Shown one piece after another: positions 54,077 through 63,929 of a stretch of DNA of 64,000 nt. The first letter of the stretch is position 1, and each line of letters begins with the position of its first letter. Source of the DNA: Profundibacterium mesophilum KAUST100406-0324 (GTDB lineage Bacteria; Pseudomonadota; Alphaproteobacteria; Rhodobacterales; Rhodobacteraceae); NCBI RefSeq assembly GCF_009835145.1, contig NZ_APKE01000014.1, positions 248,001-312,000 of the forward strand, given 5' to 3'. The position numbers were made by a program, and so were the translations under genes. Under the pieces are notes generated by a model. That model did not search any database, was not told the origin of the DNA, and was given only the letters and a program-made list of their open reading frames with translations.

Positions 54077-55588
54077 ATGCCGCGTTTCCATGCCCCGGCC
54101 CTGTGCGCCGGCTTCCTGTCCCTCCTTGCCGTGCCACCGGCCCTGGCCGCCGAGGTCAGCAGCTTCACCCTCGACAACGGCATGGACGTGGTCGTGCTCG
54201 AGGATCACCGCGCGCCCGCCGTGGTGCAGATGGTCTGGTACAAGGTCGGCGCGGCCGACGAGCCGGCAGGGGTCTCCGGCATCGCCCACTACCTCGAGCA
54301 CCTGATGTTCAAGGGTACCGACACCCTGGCGCCGGGCGAGTTCTCCGAGGTGGTCGCGGCGCAGGGCGGCAGCGACAACGCCTTCACCGGGCAGGACTAC
54401 ACCGGCTATTTCCAGCGCGTGGCCGCCGATAGGCTCGAGCTGATGATGGAGATGGAGGCGGACCGGATGCGCAACCTCCAGCTCGACGGCACCGATATCG
54501 TGACCGAGCGGCAGGTGATCCTCGAGGAGCGCAACCAGCGCACCGAGAGCGATCCAGGCGCGCTCTTCGGCGAGCAACGCGACGCGGCGCAATACCAGAA
54601 CCACCCCTATGGCATTCCGGTGATCGGCTGGAAGCACGAGGTCGAGCAGCTCGAGTTGCATGATGCGCTTGATTTCTACGAAACCTATTATGCGCCGAAC
54701 AACGCCATCCTGATCGTGGCGGGCGATGTCGAGCCGGACGAGGTGCGCCGCCTTGCCGAAACCTATTACGGCCCCGTGGCGCCGACGCCGGGCCTCGAGG
54801 AGCGGACCCGCCCGCAGGAGCCGCCGCAGCGTGCCGAGCGGCGCATCGTCTACGAGGATGCCCGCGTCGCGCAGCCCTATGTCATCCGCAGCTATCTCGC
54901 GCCCGAGCGCGATCCGGGCGCTCAAGAGACGGCGGCGGCGCTGACATTGCTGGCCGAGCTCCTGGGCGGCGGGCAGACCTCCGAGCTTACGCGCGCCCTG
55001 CAATTCGGCACCGGCGAGGCGCTCTATACCTCGGCCTTCTACAACGGCACCGCCTATGACGACACGACCTTCGGGCTGGTCATCGTGCCCGCGCCGGGCG
55101 TGAGCCTCGAGGCGGCGGAAGATGCGCTCGACCGGGAAGTGGCCGCCTTCATGGAGCGCGGCGTCGACGAGGCGCAGCTCGAGCGGATCAAGATGCAGCT
55201 GCGCGCCGCGCAGATCTACGAGGAGGACAGTGTTCAGGCGCTTGCCCGCCGCTATGGCGCCGGCCTGACCACCGGTCTCGGGATCGACGATATCGAGGCT
55301 TGGCCGCAGATCCTGCAGGAAGTGACGCCGGAGCAGATCATCGCGGCGGGACGCGAAGTCCTGCGCCGCGACGCGGCCGTCACGGGCTGGCTGCGCGCGC
55401 CCGAGCCCGATGTCGAGGCATCCCGGGACGCCGCCGCGAGCCCCGCGCAGGCGACCATCGCGCCGCTCGATCTGCCGGCGGGCCAGAACGCCGATCCCGA
55501 GCCGCAGGAGGCCGGGCCCGGCGGAGATGCCACCGGCGACGAGGACACCGCGCCCCGCGGCGCTTCCACCGATGAGGTGACACAATGA
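54077..55588 (+). CDS. M16-family zinc peptidase, catalytic member
   Basis: A 503-residue periplasmic insulinase-like protease. The signal peptide ends near ALA24. The inverted zinc motif HYLEH is at 71-75 (His71, Glu74, His75), and the distal Glu lies in the MEMEADRMRNL helix. The protein has one inverzincin-type N domain and a C domain, then about 60 disordered acidic residues rich in Ala, Pro and Asp. GAGGAG precedes the ATG at 54077. The next gene overlaps it and codes for the inactive partner, so the two likely form a heterodimer, as in bacterial and mitochondrial processing peptidases. Confidence 0.92.
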   Translation: MPRFHAPALCAGFLSLLAVPPALAAEVSSFTLDNGMDVVVLEDHRAPAVVQMVWYKVGAADEPAGVSGIAHYLEHLMFKGTDTLAPGEFSEVVAAQGGSDNAFTGQDYTGYFQRVAADRLELMMEMEADRMRNLQLDGTDIVTERQVILEERNQRTESDPGALFGEQRDAAQYQNHPYGIPVIGWKHEVEQLELHDALDFYETYYAPNNAILIVAGDVEPDEVRRLAETYYGPVAPTPGLEERTRPQEPPQRAERRIVYEDARVAQPYVIRSYLAPERDPGAQETAAALTLLAELLGGGQTSELTRALQFGTGEALYTSAFYNGTAYDDTTFGLVIVPAPGVSLEAAEDALDREVAAFMERGVDEAQLERIKMQLRAAQIYEEDSVQALARRYGAGLTTGLGIDDIEAWPQILQEVTPEQIIAAGREVLRRDAAVTGWLRAPEPDVEASRDAAASPAQATIAPLDLPAGQNADPEPQEAGPGGDATGDEDTAPRGASTDEVTQ

Positions 55589-56904
55589 TCAGATTCGCGC
55601 TCTCCGCCGCCGCCGCCGCGGTGCTTGGCCTGCTCTCCACGGCGCCGGTCCATGCCATCGAGATCGAGCAGGTGAAATCGCCGGGCGGCATCGAAGCCTG
55701 GCTGGTCGAGGAACCCTCGATCCCCTTCACCGCGCTCGAGATCCGCTTTCGCGGCGGCACGGTGCTCGACCGGCCGGGCAAGCGCGGCGCGGTCAATCTG
55801 ATGACCGGGCTTCTGGAGGAGGGCGCGGGGGATCGCGACGCGCAGGCATTCGCCCTTGCCCGTGAGAGCCTCGCCGCCAGCTTCGCCTTCGACGCCTATG
55901 ACGACGCGGTGTCGATCTCGGCCCGGTTCCTGACCGAGAACCGCGACCGAGCGGTCGCACTCCTGCGCGATGCGCTGGTCGCGCCGCGCTTCGAGCAGGA
56001 CGCGATCGACCGGGTGCGCGACCAGGTGCTCTCGATCATCGCGACCGACAGCACCGATCCGGGCGCCATCGCCCGGCGCAGCTTCGATGCCGCCGCCTTC
56101 GCGGGCCATCCCTATGCCACCCCCAAGGACGGCACCGCCGAGACGGTCGGCGCGCTGACCCGCGAGGACATCGTGCAGGCCCATGCCGACACGCTCGTGC
56201 GCGACCGGGTCTTCGTGGGCGCGGTCGGTGACATCACCCCCGACGAGCTTGGGCTCCTGCTCGACAATCTCCTGGGTGACCTGCCGCAAAGCGGTGCGCC
56301 CTTGCCCGGGGATGCGGGATACGCGCTCGAAGGCGGTGTGAACGTGGTGCCGCTCGACACGCCGCAATCGACCATCCTCTTCGGGCACGAGGGGATCGAA
56401 CGTGACGATCCGGATTTCTTCGCCGCCTATGTGGTCAATCAGATTTTCGGCGGGAGCGGCTTTGAATCGCGCCTCATGCAGGAGGTCCGCGAGAAGCGCG
56501 GCCTGACCTACGGCATCGGCACCTATCTCGCGCCGATGCTCAACGGCGAGCTGCTCATGGGATCGGCCGCGACGGCCAATGCCCGTGTCGGCGAGACGAT
56601 CGAGGTGATCCGCGACGAATGGGCCGCGATCGCGCAGGGCGTCACGCAGGAGGAGCTGGACGCGGCGAAGACTTTCCTGACCGGGGCCTACCCACTGCGC
56701 TTCGACGGCAACGCGACCATTGCCGGGATCATGGTCGGCATGCAGATGGAGGGCCTTCCGCCCGAATACATCACCAGCCGCAACGAGATGGTCGAAGCCG
56801 TGACCCTCGACGATGCCCGCCGGGTGGCCGAGCGGATCTTCCATCCCGAGGATCTGCATTTCACCGTGGTGGGACAGTCCGAGGGGCTCCCCGGCCAGGA
56901 GTGA
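55585..56904 (+). CDS. M16-family peptidase homologue lacking the zinc motif
   Basis: A 439-residue secreted protein (signal peptide about 1-24, ending VHA). It lacks the HxxEH zinc motif; the corresponding place reads [11 protein letters not shown]. It keeps the conserved Arg and Tyr of the C domain in [13 protein letters not shown], which bind substrate in M16 dimers. This is the typical beta-type partner that forms a cage with an active alpha subunit. The ATG overlaps the preceding stop (ATGA). A terminator follows. Confidence 0.92.
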   Translation: MIRFALSAAAAAVLGLLSTAPVHAIEIEQVKSPGGIEAWLVEEPSIPFTALEIRFRGGTVLDRPGKRGAVNLMTGLLEEGAGDRDAQAFALARESLAASFAFDAYDDAVSISARFLTENRDRAVALLRDALVAPRFEQDAIDRVRDQVLSIIATDSTDPGAIARRSFDAAAFAGHPYATPKDGTAETVGALTREDIVQAHADTLVRDRVFVGAVGDITPDELGLLLDNLLGDLPQSGAPLPGDAGYALEGGVNVVPLDTPQSTILFGHEGIERDDPDFFAAYVVNQIFGGSGFESRLMQEVREKRGLTYGIGTYLAPMLNGELLMGSAATANARVGETIEVIRDEWAAIAQGVTQEELDAAKTFLTGAYPLRFDGNATIAGIMVGMQMEGLPPEYITSRNEMVEAVTLDDARRVAERIFHPEDLHFTVVGQSEGLPGQE

Positions 56905-56910
56905 GACGAG

Positions 56911-56939
56911 CGCGCGCCCGACCGGAAGGCGCGCGTTTT
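56911..56939 (+). terminator. Intrinsic terminator of the M16 operon
   Basis: An 8-bp stem CGCGCGCC/GGCGCGCG with a 9-base loop is followed by TTTT, seven bases after the stop. Confidence 0.85.
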
Positions 56940-56980
56940 CACCATGTCGAATCGCGAAGTGGCATGCTACCCATGGTGGC

Positions 56981-58885
56981 ATGTCACTTGATGCACCCAA
57001 CATGAGCCAGCAGCGCCCGATCATCAGGCAGCTTGACGACGCCGCGATCAACCGCATCGCGGCGGGCGAGGTCGTCGAGCGGCCCGCCTCCGCGGTCAAG
57101 GAACTGGTCGAGAATGCCCTTGATGCCGGGGCCCGCCGTATCGATGTCGAGATCGCCGATGGCGGCAAGACGCTGATCCGTGTTGTGGATGACGGCTGCG
57201 GGATGTCGGCGGCCGAACTGCCGCTCGCGTTGTCGCGGCATGCCACGTCCAAGATCGACGGTACCGACCTTCTCAACATCACCAGCTTCGGGTTTCGGGG
57301 CGAGGCGCTCCCATCGTTGGGCGCGGTGGGCCGCTTGTCGGTCACCTCGCGCGCTGCGGGCGAGGAGGGGGCTTGCCTGAAGGTCAATGGCGGGGCGCTC
57401 GACCCGGTTCGCCCCGCCGCGCATAACGGCGGCACCACGGTCGAGCTGCGCGATCTGTTTCACGCGACCCCGGCGCGGCTCAAGTTCATGCGCACCGACC
57501 GCGCCGAGGCGCAGGCGGTGGGCGAGGTGCTGCGGCGCCTCGCGATGGCCGAGCCCTTCGTCTCCTTCACCCTGCGCGACGTGAGCGGGGCGGCCGGCGG
57601 GGCGGGGCGGTTGAGCTTTCGCGCCGATGCGCAGACCGGCGATCTCTTCGATGCGATGCGCGCGCGCCTTGGCCGGGTGCTCGGCCAGGACTTCGCCGAG
57701 AACGCCCTCAGGATCGAGGCGGAGCGCGAGGGGATCGGCCTGTCGGGCTTTGCTGCCCTTCCCACCTATTCGCGCGGTTCGGCCAGCCTGCAGCATCTCT
57801 TCGTCAATGGCCGCCCGGTGCGCGACAAGCTGCTCTACGGCGCGTTGCGCGGGGCCTATGCCGATTTCCTGTCGCGCGACCGGCATCCCGCCGCCGCCCT
57901 TTTCGTCGAATGCCCGCCCGAACTCGTCGATGTGAATGTCCACCCCGCCAAGGCCGAGGTGCGGTTCCGCGATCCGGGCCTCGTGCGTGGGCTGATCGTC
58001 TCGGCGCTGCGCCATGCGCTGGCCGAGGCGGGGCACCGTGCCTCGACGACCGTCGCGCATGGCGTGCTCGGCGCGATGCGGCCGCAAGGGGAGGGGCCGC
58101 CCCGCGCCTACCAGATGGACCGCCCCTCTGCCGGGGCGCGGCAGGCAGCTTATGCGGCGCAGGAGCCGGACCTTGCCGGTTTCGGCGAGCAAAGCGCCCG
58201 CGTCGTGACGCCGGAGGCACATCCGGAAGTCCGGCCGGGACAGGCCGTGGCGGCGCAAGACATCCCGCAGGGCGCCGATCCCGCGCCGGCGCCGGAGGGC
58301 GCGCATCTGCCCCTCGGGGCGGCGCGCGGCCAGGTGCACGAGAATTACATCATCGCCCAGACCCGCGACGGCATGGTCATCGTCGACCAGCACGCCGCGC
58401 ATGAACGGCTCGTCTACGAGAAGCTCAAGGGCCAGATGGCGCGCAACGGGGTCGCGGCGCAGGCGCTTTTGATCCCCGAGATCGTCGAGATCGGCGCGGA
58501 GGGTGCCGAAAGGCTTCTCGATCACGCGCAGGAACTCTCGCGGATGGGCCTGACGATCGAGCCGTTCGGCGCGGGGGCGGTGGCGGTGCGCGAGACGCCG
58601 GCCATTCTTGGCACGGTGGATGCGGGCGCGATGCTGCGCGACATCCTCGACGAGCTGGACGATCTGGGCGACAGCCAGGCGGTGCAGGCCCGCATCGAAG
58701 CGGTGCTCAGCCGCGTCGCCTGCCACGGCTCGATCCGTTCGGGACGCTGGATGCGCGCCGAGGAGATGAACGCGCTCCTGCGCGAGATGGAGGCGACGCC
58801 GCATTCGGGGCAGTGCAACCATGGCCGGCCCACCTATGTCGAGCTGAAGCTTTCCGACATCGAGCGGCTTTTCGGGCGCACGTGA
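56981..58885 (+). CDS. mutL: DNA mismatch repair protein MutL
   Basis: A 634-residue GHKL ATPase that links MutS to downstream repair nuclease. The N-terminal [28 protein letters not shown] (27-54), DDGCGM and [10 protein letters not shown] blocks form the ATP site. The linker (about 360-440) is low complexity. The C-terminal dimerisation domain has [10 protein letters not shown] and ACHGSIRSG, and QCNHGRPT near the end. The alphaproteobacterial C-terminal endonuclease motif DQHAAHER is present. The ATG at 57002 is an alternative start; neither has a convincing site. It overlaps rmuC. Confidence 0.94.
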   Translation: MSLDAPNMSQQRPIIRQLDDAAINRIAAGEVVERPASAVKELVENALDAGARRIDVEIADGGKTLIRVVDDGCGMSAAELPLALSRHATSKIDGTDLLNITSFGFRGEALPSLGAVGRLSVTSRAAGEEGACLKVNGGALDPVRPAAHNGGTTVELRDLFHATPARLKFMRTDRAEAQAVGEVLRRLAMAEPFVSFTLRDVSGAAGGAGRLSFRADAQTGDLFDAMRARLGRVLGQDFAENALRIEAEREGIGLSGFAALPTYSRGSASLQHLFVNGRPVRDKLLYGALRGAYADFLSRDRHPAAALFVECPPELVDVNVHPAKAEVRFRDPGLVRGLIVSALRHALAEAGHRASTTVAHGVLGAMRPQGEGPPRAYQMDRPSAGARQAAYAAQEPDLAGFGEQSARVVTPEAHPEVRPGQAVAAQDIPQGADPAPAPEGAHLPLGAARGQVHENYIIAQTRDGMVIVDQHAAHERLVYEKLKGQMARNGVAAQALLIPEIVEIGAEGAERLLDHAQELSRMGLTIEPFGAGAVAVRETPAILGTVDAGAMLRDILDELDDLGDSQAVQARIEAVLSRVACHGSIRSGRWMRAEEMNALLREMEATPHSGQCNHGRPTYVELKLSDIERLFGRT

Positions 58886-60168
58886 GCGTGGAGGGCACAT
58901 CCCTCGCGGCGGCCCTGCCGGCGCTGCTCCTGGGGGCGGCACTGCTTCTGGGATTGATGCTCGTGCTTCTGGTCATGGCGGTACGGCGCGCCGGCCGCAG
59001 CGCCGCCCTGGCTGCCCCGCTCGCGCGCCAGATCGAGCGGCTCGGCGCCGCGCAGCAGCAGCTCGCCGGCGGCCTCGTGCAGGTCTCCGAGGCGCAGGCT
59101 TCCAGCCAGTCGGGAATGCTCCAGCTGATGGAGGCGCGGCTTGCCGATGTCTCGGCGCGCATGGAAGGGAGCCTGCATGGCTCGAGCACGCGCACCTCGC
59201 GCTCCTTGGGCGAGCTGCACCAGAAGCTCGAGACGATCGACCGGGCGCAGGCCAAGATCGAGCGGCTGAGCGGCGAGGTCCTGGGGCTCCAGGACATCCT
59301 GTCGAACAAGCAGACACGCGGCGCCTTCGGGGAAATCCAGCTGCGCGACATCCTCTCCAGCGCCCTGCCGCCCGACGGCTACAGTTGGCAGGCGACGCTG
59401 GGCAACGGCAAGCGGGCCGATTGCCTCGTGCATCTTCCCGACCCGCCGGGACCGATCGTCATCGACAGCAAGTTCCCCCTCGAAGCCTACGAGGCGCTGC
59501 GCCGGGCCACGAGCCAGGCCGAGAAGATCGAGGCCGCCCGCCAGATGCGCGTGGCCCTGCGCACCCATATCAAGGCGATCGCGTCGAAATACATCCTGCC
59601 CGGGGAGACGGCGGAGGGGGCGATCCTCTTTCTGCCCAGCGAGGCTGTTTATGCCGAGCTTCACGGCAATTTCCCCGAACTGGTGCGCGAGGGGTTCGAG
59701 GCGAAGGTCTGGATCGTCTCTCCGACGACCTGCATGGCGACGCTGACGACGATGCGCGCGATTCTCAAGGATGCGCGGATGCGCGAGCAGACCGGCGCGA
59801 TCCGGTCCCTTCTGCGCCAGCTGCACCGCGACATGGAGCTGGTGGTAAGCCGCGCGCAGAAGCTCGAGACCCATTTCGGCCAGGCGCGCAGCGATCTGGA
59901 GGGCATCACGATCGCCGCCGAGCGGGCGGGGCGCCGGGCCTCGAAGCTCGACGATTTCGAGTTCGGCGAGGAGGAGCCGCCCGCCAGAAGCCCGCAAGCG
60001 CCCGGCCCGTCCCCCGCCCAAGCTCAGGCGCCCGCCCGCGATCATGTCCGCGAACCCGCGCGCGATCCCGGTCCTGATTTCAGCCGCGATCCCGGCGCGG
60101 ACCCCGGCGTACCGGCAGACGCCGCGCCCGCCTTCATCCGGCGCGGATTGACCATCCGCCGGGATTGA
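58882..60168 (+). CDS. rmuC: DNA recombination protein RmuC
   Basis: A 428-residue RmuC: one N-terminal transmembrane segment (about 10-35), a coiled coil (about 45-135) and the nuclease-like domain with [17 protein letters not shown] (about 150-166), [10 protein letters not shown] and [30 protein letters not shown]. RmuC restrains recombination of inverted repeats. The C-terminal 60 residues are low complexity. The GTG start at 58882 overlaps the mutL stop as GTGA, which is why it is chosen. Coupled to mutL in one operon. Confidence 0.92.
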   Translation: MSVEGTSLAAALPALLLGAALLLGLMLVLLVMAVRRAGRSAALAAPLARQIERLGAAQQQLAGGLVQVSEAQASSQSGMLQLMEARLADVSARMEGSLHGSSTRTSRSLGELHQKLETIDRAQAKIERLSGEVLGLQDILSNKQTRGAFGEIQLRDILSSALPPDGYSWQATLGNGKRADCLVHLPDPPGPIVIDSKFPLEAYEALRRATSQAEKIEAARQMRVALRTHIKAIASKYILPGETAEGAILFLPSEAVYAELHGNFPELVREGFEAKVWIVSPTTCMATLTTMRAILKDARMREQTGAIRSLLRQLHRDMELVVSRAQKLETHFGQARSDLEGITIAAERAGRRASKLDDFEFGEEEPPARSPQAPGPSPAQAQAPARDHVREPARDPGPDFSRDPGADPGVPADAAPAFIRRGLTIRRD

Positions 60169-60208
60169 AAACGCCAGGAGCGGATCGCGCGGGCCGGGCC
60201 TGGGTGCG

Positions 60209-60883
60209 CTAGATCCGCAAGAAGGGCTGCGCGAGGCGGGGCAGCAGGCTTGTGAAGCGCAAGGGCGCGTCGGTCACCGCGAGGCAGATGCAGGGCTGGC
60301 CCTCCTCGGCCACGGGCATATGTTCGAGCGCGGGAGCGGCGACCTGCATATCGCCGCGGGCGAACCGTTCGGTGCCGTCATGGAAGGCGCCGCCGAGAAC
60401 CAGGGTAAGTTCGATCCCGCGATGACCGTGATGGGGCATCGCCATGCCGCCGGGAATGCGCAGGAGGCGCGCCCGCCCCGGCCCTTCGGCTTTCAGGATG
60501 ATCTGCATCACGCCGCCGCCCACGGCACGCCAGCGCAGACGCGCGCTGCTGGTGCCCGCATAGCGCTCCAGCGGCGCTGGCAGATCGCCGTCCCGCGCGG
60601 CGGCCTCCTGCATCCCCGGCGTGGCCTGCGGCCGGCGATCGGCGGCGGGCTCCGGCATCGCGCGTGCGAGGGGGGCGGGCGGCATCGTCTCGAGCAGGCC
60701 CCCGCCGAGCGCCTCGAAGCTCATCACCTCGGCCCGGCAGGCATCGCACAGGCTCACATGCGCCGCGATCGTCAGATCGAAGCTCTCGCTCAGGGTGCCG
60801 GCCGCATAGGCCGACAGAAGCGCCGCGCCGGGGTGTTTCGCCGGGGCATGCGGGGCGCCGGCCGTATCGTCGCGATCGGTCAT
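60209..60883 (-). CDS. chrR: ChrR-type anti-sigma factor, zinc-binding with cupin domain
   Basis: A 224-residue anti-sigma factor. The N-terminal zinc domain carries His17 (HPGAALLSAYAAGT) and the HxxxCxxC motif with His42, Cys46 and Cys49. The C-terminal cupin-like domain (about 115-215) holds PHHGHRGIELTLVLGGAFHDGT, with possible second metal ligands. In Rhodobacter ChrR holds sigma RpoE until singlet oxygen triggers its loss and degradation. The ATG overlaps the rpoE stop (ATGA), giving the classic coupled sigma/anti-sigma pair. Confidence 0.93.
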   Translation of the reverse strand: MTDRDDTAGAPHAPAKHPGAALLSAYAAGTLSESFDLTIAAHVSLCDACRAEVMSFEALGGGLLETMPPAPLARAMPEPAADRRPQATPGMQEAAARDGDLPAPLERYAGTSSARLRWRAVGGGVMQIILKAEGPGRARLLRIPGGMAMPHHGHRGIELTLVLGGAFHDGTERFARGDMQVAAPALEHMPVAEEGQPCICLAVTDAPLRFTSLLPRLAQPFLRI

Positions 60884-61428
60884 GACCTGTCCATCCCATG
60901 GCGCAACCTGTCGAGGGCGAGACGGATGCGCGACTTGATCGTTCCAAGCGGAAGCCCCGTCAGGACGGCGATCTCCCTGTGGCTCTGCTCGCCGAAATAG
61001 GCCCGCTCGATCAGCTCGCGTTGCGCTTGCGGCAAGCCGTGCAGCGCCCGGTGCAGAAGGTCGGTTTCGGCCTGCACCGACAATGCCTCCGTGGGGTCGG
61101 GTTCGGGTTCGGGCCCCCAGTCGAGCACCTCGGGCTCCGGCCGTGCGGCGCGGCGTTGATCGTCGATCCGCCGGTTTCGCGCGATCGTGAAGATCCATGT
61201 CGATGCGCCCGCCCGCGCGGCGTCGAATTGCGGGGCCTTGTGCCAGACGCTCGCCATCACGTCCTGCGCGATATCCTCGGCAAGGGTCTCGCCGGCGCCA
61301 CTGCGCAGCATGAACGACTTGAGCCGCGGTGCGAAATGCGCGTAGAGCAAGGCGAAGGCGGCCCGGTCGCCCTCTGCGACCCGCCGCAGCTGGGCGCTCC
61401 AGTCCGTATCGCCGGGCTCTGGGCTCAT
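60880..61428 (-). CDS. rpoE: ECF sigma factor RpoE (singlet-oxygen type)
   Basis: A 182-residue extracytoplasmic-function sigma factor. Region 2 (about 25-95) has the AEDIAQDVMASVW core-binding helix and STWIFTIARNRRIDDQRR for the -10. Region 4 (about 125-180) has EREL-type helix and GEQSHREIAVLTGLPLGTIKSRIRLALDRL for the -35. Region order and size match R. sphaeroides RpoE (ECF11). The start is the ATG at 61428. An upstream TGATCC-N18-TAAAGA promoter suggests autoregulation. It is divergent from the flavoprotein gene. Confidence 0.93.
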   Translation of the reverse strand: MSPEPGDTDWSAQLRRVAEGDRAAFALLYAHFAPRLKSFMLRSGAGETLAEDIAQDVMASVWHKAPQFDAARAGASTWIFTIARNRRIDDQRRAARPEPEVLDWGPEPEPDPTEALSVQAETDLLHRALHGLPQAQRELIERAYFGEQSHREIAVLTGLPLGTIKSRIRLALDRLRHGMDRS

Positions 61429-61570
61429 CGGGGCGTCATGTCCGTTCCTGCTTCGGCCTGAGAGGGGCACACTAGCTCCCGGGCAGCCGCTGGCAACCGC
61501 GCGCGCCATCCCGGCAGGTGCGGATACGGGTGCGGCATGGAGGGCGGAGGGCTGGAGATGCATCATTCCC

Positions 61571-61600
61571 TCTTTACGTGCCGGACGCATCGGCGGATCA
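61571..61600 (-). promoter_or_regulatory. RpoE-type promoter of rpoE-chrR
   Basis: On the minus strand TGATCC (61595-61600) and TAAAGA (61571-61576) are separated by exactly 18 bases. TGATCC plus a TAA-like -10 matches the published R. sphaeroides RpoE consensus, as I recall it. The -10 is about 143 bases before the rpoE ATG. Confidence 0.78.
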
Positions 61601-61643
61601 GATCGAGGGCACGATTTTCTGGCGATGCGGCGCGGGGCGCGAG

Positions 61644-61673
61644 TGATCCGGCCTCCTCCCTCCGCCGTATCAG
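61644..61673 (+). promoter_or_regulatory. RpoE-type promoter of the flavoprotein-DUF1365 operon
   Basis: On the plus strand TGATCC (61644-61649) and TATCAG (61668-61673) are separated by the same 18 bases as the divergent rpoE promoter. The -10 is 27 bases before the flavoprotein ATG. Confidence 0.72.
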
Positions 61674-61700
61674 AACAGAACCTACGGAGCAGAGCACCAC

Positions 61701-63023
61701 ATGCCATTCGAAACCTTCAAGGCCCCGCCGCGCAACATCGCGGTCATCGGCGGCGGCATCTCGGGCATGGCGGCGGCACATCTGCTATGCGGCGCCAACA
61801 GGGTCGTCCTGTTCGAGGCCGGCGCGCGGCTCGGCGGTCACGCACGCACCGTCATCGCCGGGCGGAACGGCGATCAGCCGGTGGATACGGGCTTCATCGT
61901 CTACAACCGCAGCAACTATCCGCATCTGAGCGCCCTGTTCGACGAGCTGGACGTCCCGGTCGTGCCCAGCGACATGAGCTTCGGCGTCTCGGCGGCCGGC
62001 GGGCGGATCGAATATGCCCTGCACGGGCTGCGCAGCCTCTTTTGCCAGCCGCGCAACGCCGCCGATCCGCGCTTCCTGCGCATGGTGGCCGACATCTTCC
62101 GCTTCAATTCAAAGGCCCTCGCGGCCTGCGACGATCCGGGGATGACGATCCGCGATCTGCTGGCGCGTCTGCGCACCGGGCCGTGGTTCCGGGATTACTA
62201 CCTGTTGCCGCTTTCCGGCGCGATCTGGTCCACGCCGGTGCAAGGGATCCTCGATTTCCCGGCCCATGCGCTTGTCGAGTTCCTCGACAATCACAACCTG
62301 CTCCAGCACAGCGGCCAGCATCAGTGGTATACGGTGAAGGGCGGTTCGGCGCGTTATGTCGAGCGGCTGGAGGCCGACCTGATCCGGCGCGGCGCGCGGA
62401 TCCGCACGAATGCCGCCGTGAGCGCCGTTCACCGGGTGCCCGGCGGGGTCGAGATCACCTGCGCCGGGGGTATGCCCGAGCAGTTCGACGAGGTGGTCAT
62501 GGCCACGCATTCCGATGACAGCCTGGCGCTGCTGGCCGATGCGCGGCCCGCCGAGAAGGTCCTCCTTGGCGCCGTGCGATACCAGCCCAACCGCGCCGTG
62601 CTGCACCGCGACACGGCGGTGATGCCGCGCCGCCGGCGGGCCTGGGCGAGCTGGATCTACTCCGAGCCCGCGCCCCTGCCCGAAGGCGCCGCGCGCGAGC
62701 GGATCGACCTGACCTACTGGATGAACTCGTTGCAGCCGATCCCGCATGACGATCCTCTCTTCGTCACCCTCAACACCGAGCGGCATATCGACGAGGCGCT
62801 GATCTACGACGAGACCACGTTCCGTCATCCGGTCTTCGATCTCGCCGCGATCGACGCGCAGTCCGGCATCGCCGCGCGCAACGGCACGGATGGCACCTGG
62901 TTCTGCGGCGCATGGATGCGCAACGGCTTCCACGAGGACGGCTTCGCCAGTGCCGTGGCGGTGCGCGATGCGATGCTGGCACGCGACGAGAAGGCCCAGG
63001 ACGGCGCGGTGGCCGCGGCGTGA
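61701..63023 (+). CDS. FAD-dependent oxidoreductase of the RpoE operon
   Basis: A 440-residue flavoprotein of the NAD(P)-binding/amine-oxidase type. The Rossmann motif VIGGGISGMAAAH is at 15-27, and ARLGGHART, the PVDTGFIVYNRSNYPHL block and a C-terminal WFCGAWMRNGFHEDGFASA FAD segment are typical. In R. sphaeroides the gene in this place (divergent from rpoE-chrR) belongs to the RpoE regulon and has been linked with fatty-acid modification, including furan fatty acid synthesis. The particular reaction here is inferred from context only. The ATG at 61701 follows ACGGAG. Confidence 0.85.
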   Translation: MPFETFKAPPRNIAVIGGGISGMAAAHLLCGANRVVLFEAGARLGGHARTVIAGRNGDQPVDTGFIVYNRSNYPHLSALFDELDVPVVPSDMSFGVSAAGGRIEYALHGLRSLFCQPRNAADPRFLRMVADIFRFNSKALAACDDPGMTIRDLLARLRTGPWFRDYYLLPLSGAIWSTPVQGILDFPAHALVEFLDNHNLLQHSGQHQWYTVKGGSARYVERLEADLIRRGARIRTNAAVSAVHRVPGGVEITCAGGMPEQFDEVVMATHSDDSLALLADARPAEKVLLGAVRYQPNRAVLHRDTAVMPRRRRAWASWIYSEPAPLPEGAARERIDLTYWMNSLQPIPHDDPLFVTLNTERHIDEALIYDETTFRHPVFDLAAIDAQSGIAARNGTDGTWFCGAWMRNGFHEDGFASAVAVRDAMLARDEKAQDGAVAAA

Positions 63024-63784
63024 GCGACGCGGTGGAATATCTCGCCGGCACCACCTTCCACGGGCGGCGCGGGGCTGTCGCGAACCGGTTTTCCTACAAG
63101 GTGGATTACCTGATCGTCGATCCCGAACACGCGCAGACCGCGCCGCGCCTGTTCGGACGCAACCGCGCCGGGGCGATCTCCCTGCACGACAGCGATCACG
63201 GCGGGCCGCCGAAGAGCGGGCTCGGGGCGCGTTGGCTGCGCACCGCGCTCGAGCAGCGCGGCCTGGGCGATATCGGCGGCGGGCGGATCGAGCTGATCAC
63301 CCAGCCGCGCGTGCTCGGGCATGTCTTCAACCCGGTGAGCTTCTGGCTGGTGCATGACCGGGCCGGCGCGCTGCGGATCGTGGTGCCCGAGGTCAGCAAC
63401 ACCTTCGGGGACCGTCACAGCTATCTGTGTCATCGCGACGACCTGGCGCCGATCACCCGCGACGACCGGCTGGAGGCGCGCAAGGTCTTCCATGTCTCGC
63501 CCTTCCAGCCGGTCGAGGGTCTTTATCGTTTCCGCTTCGACATCCGCGCCGAACGGGTCGAGATCGCGATCGATTACGAGCGCGCCGATGGCGGGCTGCT
63601 CGCCACCCTGGGCGGGCCGCGCCGTCCCCTGCGCACGCGCGACATCCTGCGGGCGGCGCTGCGCCGGCCCTTCGGCTCGCGCCGGGTGCTGGGCCTCATC
63701 CATTGGCAGGCGCTGAAGCTGTGGTGGCGCGGTGCGCGGTTCCGCCCGAGGCCGGCTCCGCCGGTCTCGCCGATCAGCCGGTGA
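63020..63784 (+). CDS. DUF1365 protein of the RpoE operon
   Basis: A 254-residue protein of the DUF1365 family: N-terminal LAGTTFHGRRGAVANRFSYKVDYLIVD (8-34), the FNPVSFWLVHD core and VFHVSPFQPVEGLYRF. The family lies beside a flavoprotein and cyclopropane-type methyltransferases in many bacteria and is thought to act on membrane fatty acids. In R. sphaeroides the equivalent gene is needed for the full singlet-oxygen response. The GTG start at 63020 overlaps the preceding stop as GTGA. No transmembrane segment is clear. Confidence 0.88.
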   Translation: MSDAVEYLAGTTFHGRRGAVANRFSYKVDYLIVDPEHAQTAPRLFGRNRAGAISLHDSDHGGPPKSGLGARWLRTALEQRGLGDIGGGRIELITQPRVLGHVFNPVSFWLVHDRAGALRIVVPEVSNTFGDRHSYLCHRDDLAPITRDDRLEARKVFHVSPFQPVEGLYRFRFDIRAERVEIAIDYERADGGLLATLGGPRRPLRTRDILRAALRRPFGSRRVLGLIHWQALKLWWRGARFRPRPAPPVSPISR

Positions 63785-63809
63785 GACCTATGCGCCTTCC
63801 GAACCAACC

Positions 63810-63840
63810 GGCTCCCATGGTGGAACCTTGCAAGGGAGCC
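63810..63840. repeat. Possible hairpin after the DUF1365 gene
   Basis: GGCTCCC (63810-63816) and GGGAGCC (63834-63840) can pair over a 17-base loop with a short inner stem. There is no T run. It could attenuate or separate the next gene. Confidence 0.4.
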
Positions 63841-63929
63841 ACGCGCTTGTCAGGCGGACGGAACCGCGCCACGGCATCGCCCTGCCGAGCTCTGTTTCGC
63901 ACACGACCGCAATTCCGGAAGGCATAGGC

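Noticed and set aside
55585-56904. Pseudogene of an M16 peptidase
   Set aside because: The zinc motif is absent but the frame is intact, has a signal peptide and keeps the Arg/Tyr substrate-binding region, as in normal non-catalytic M16 partners.
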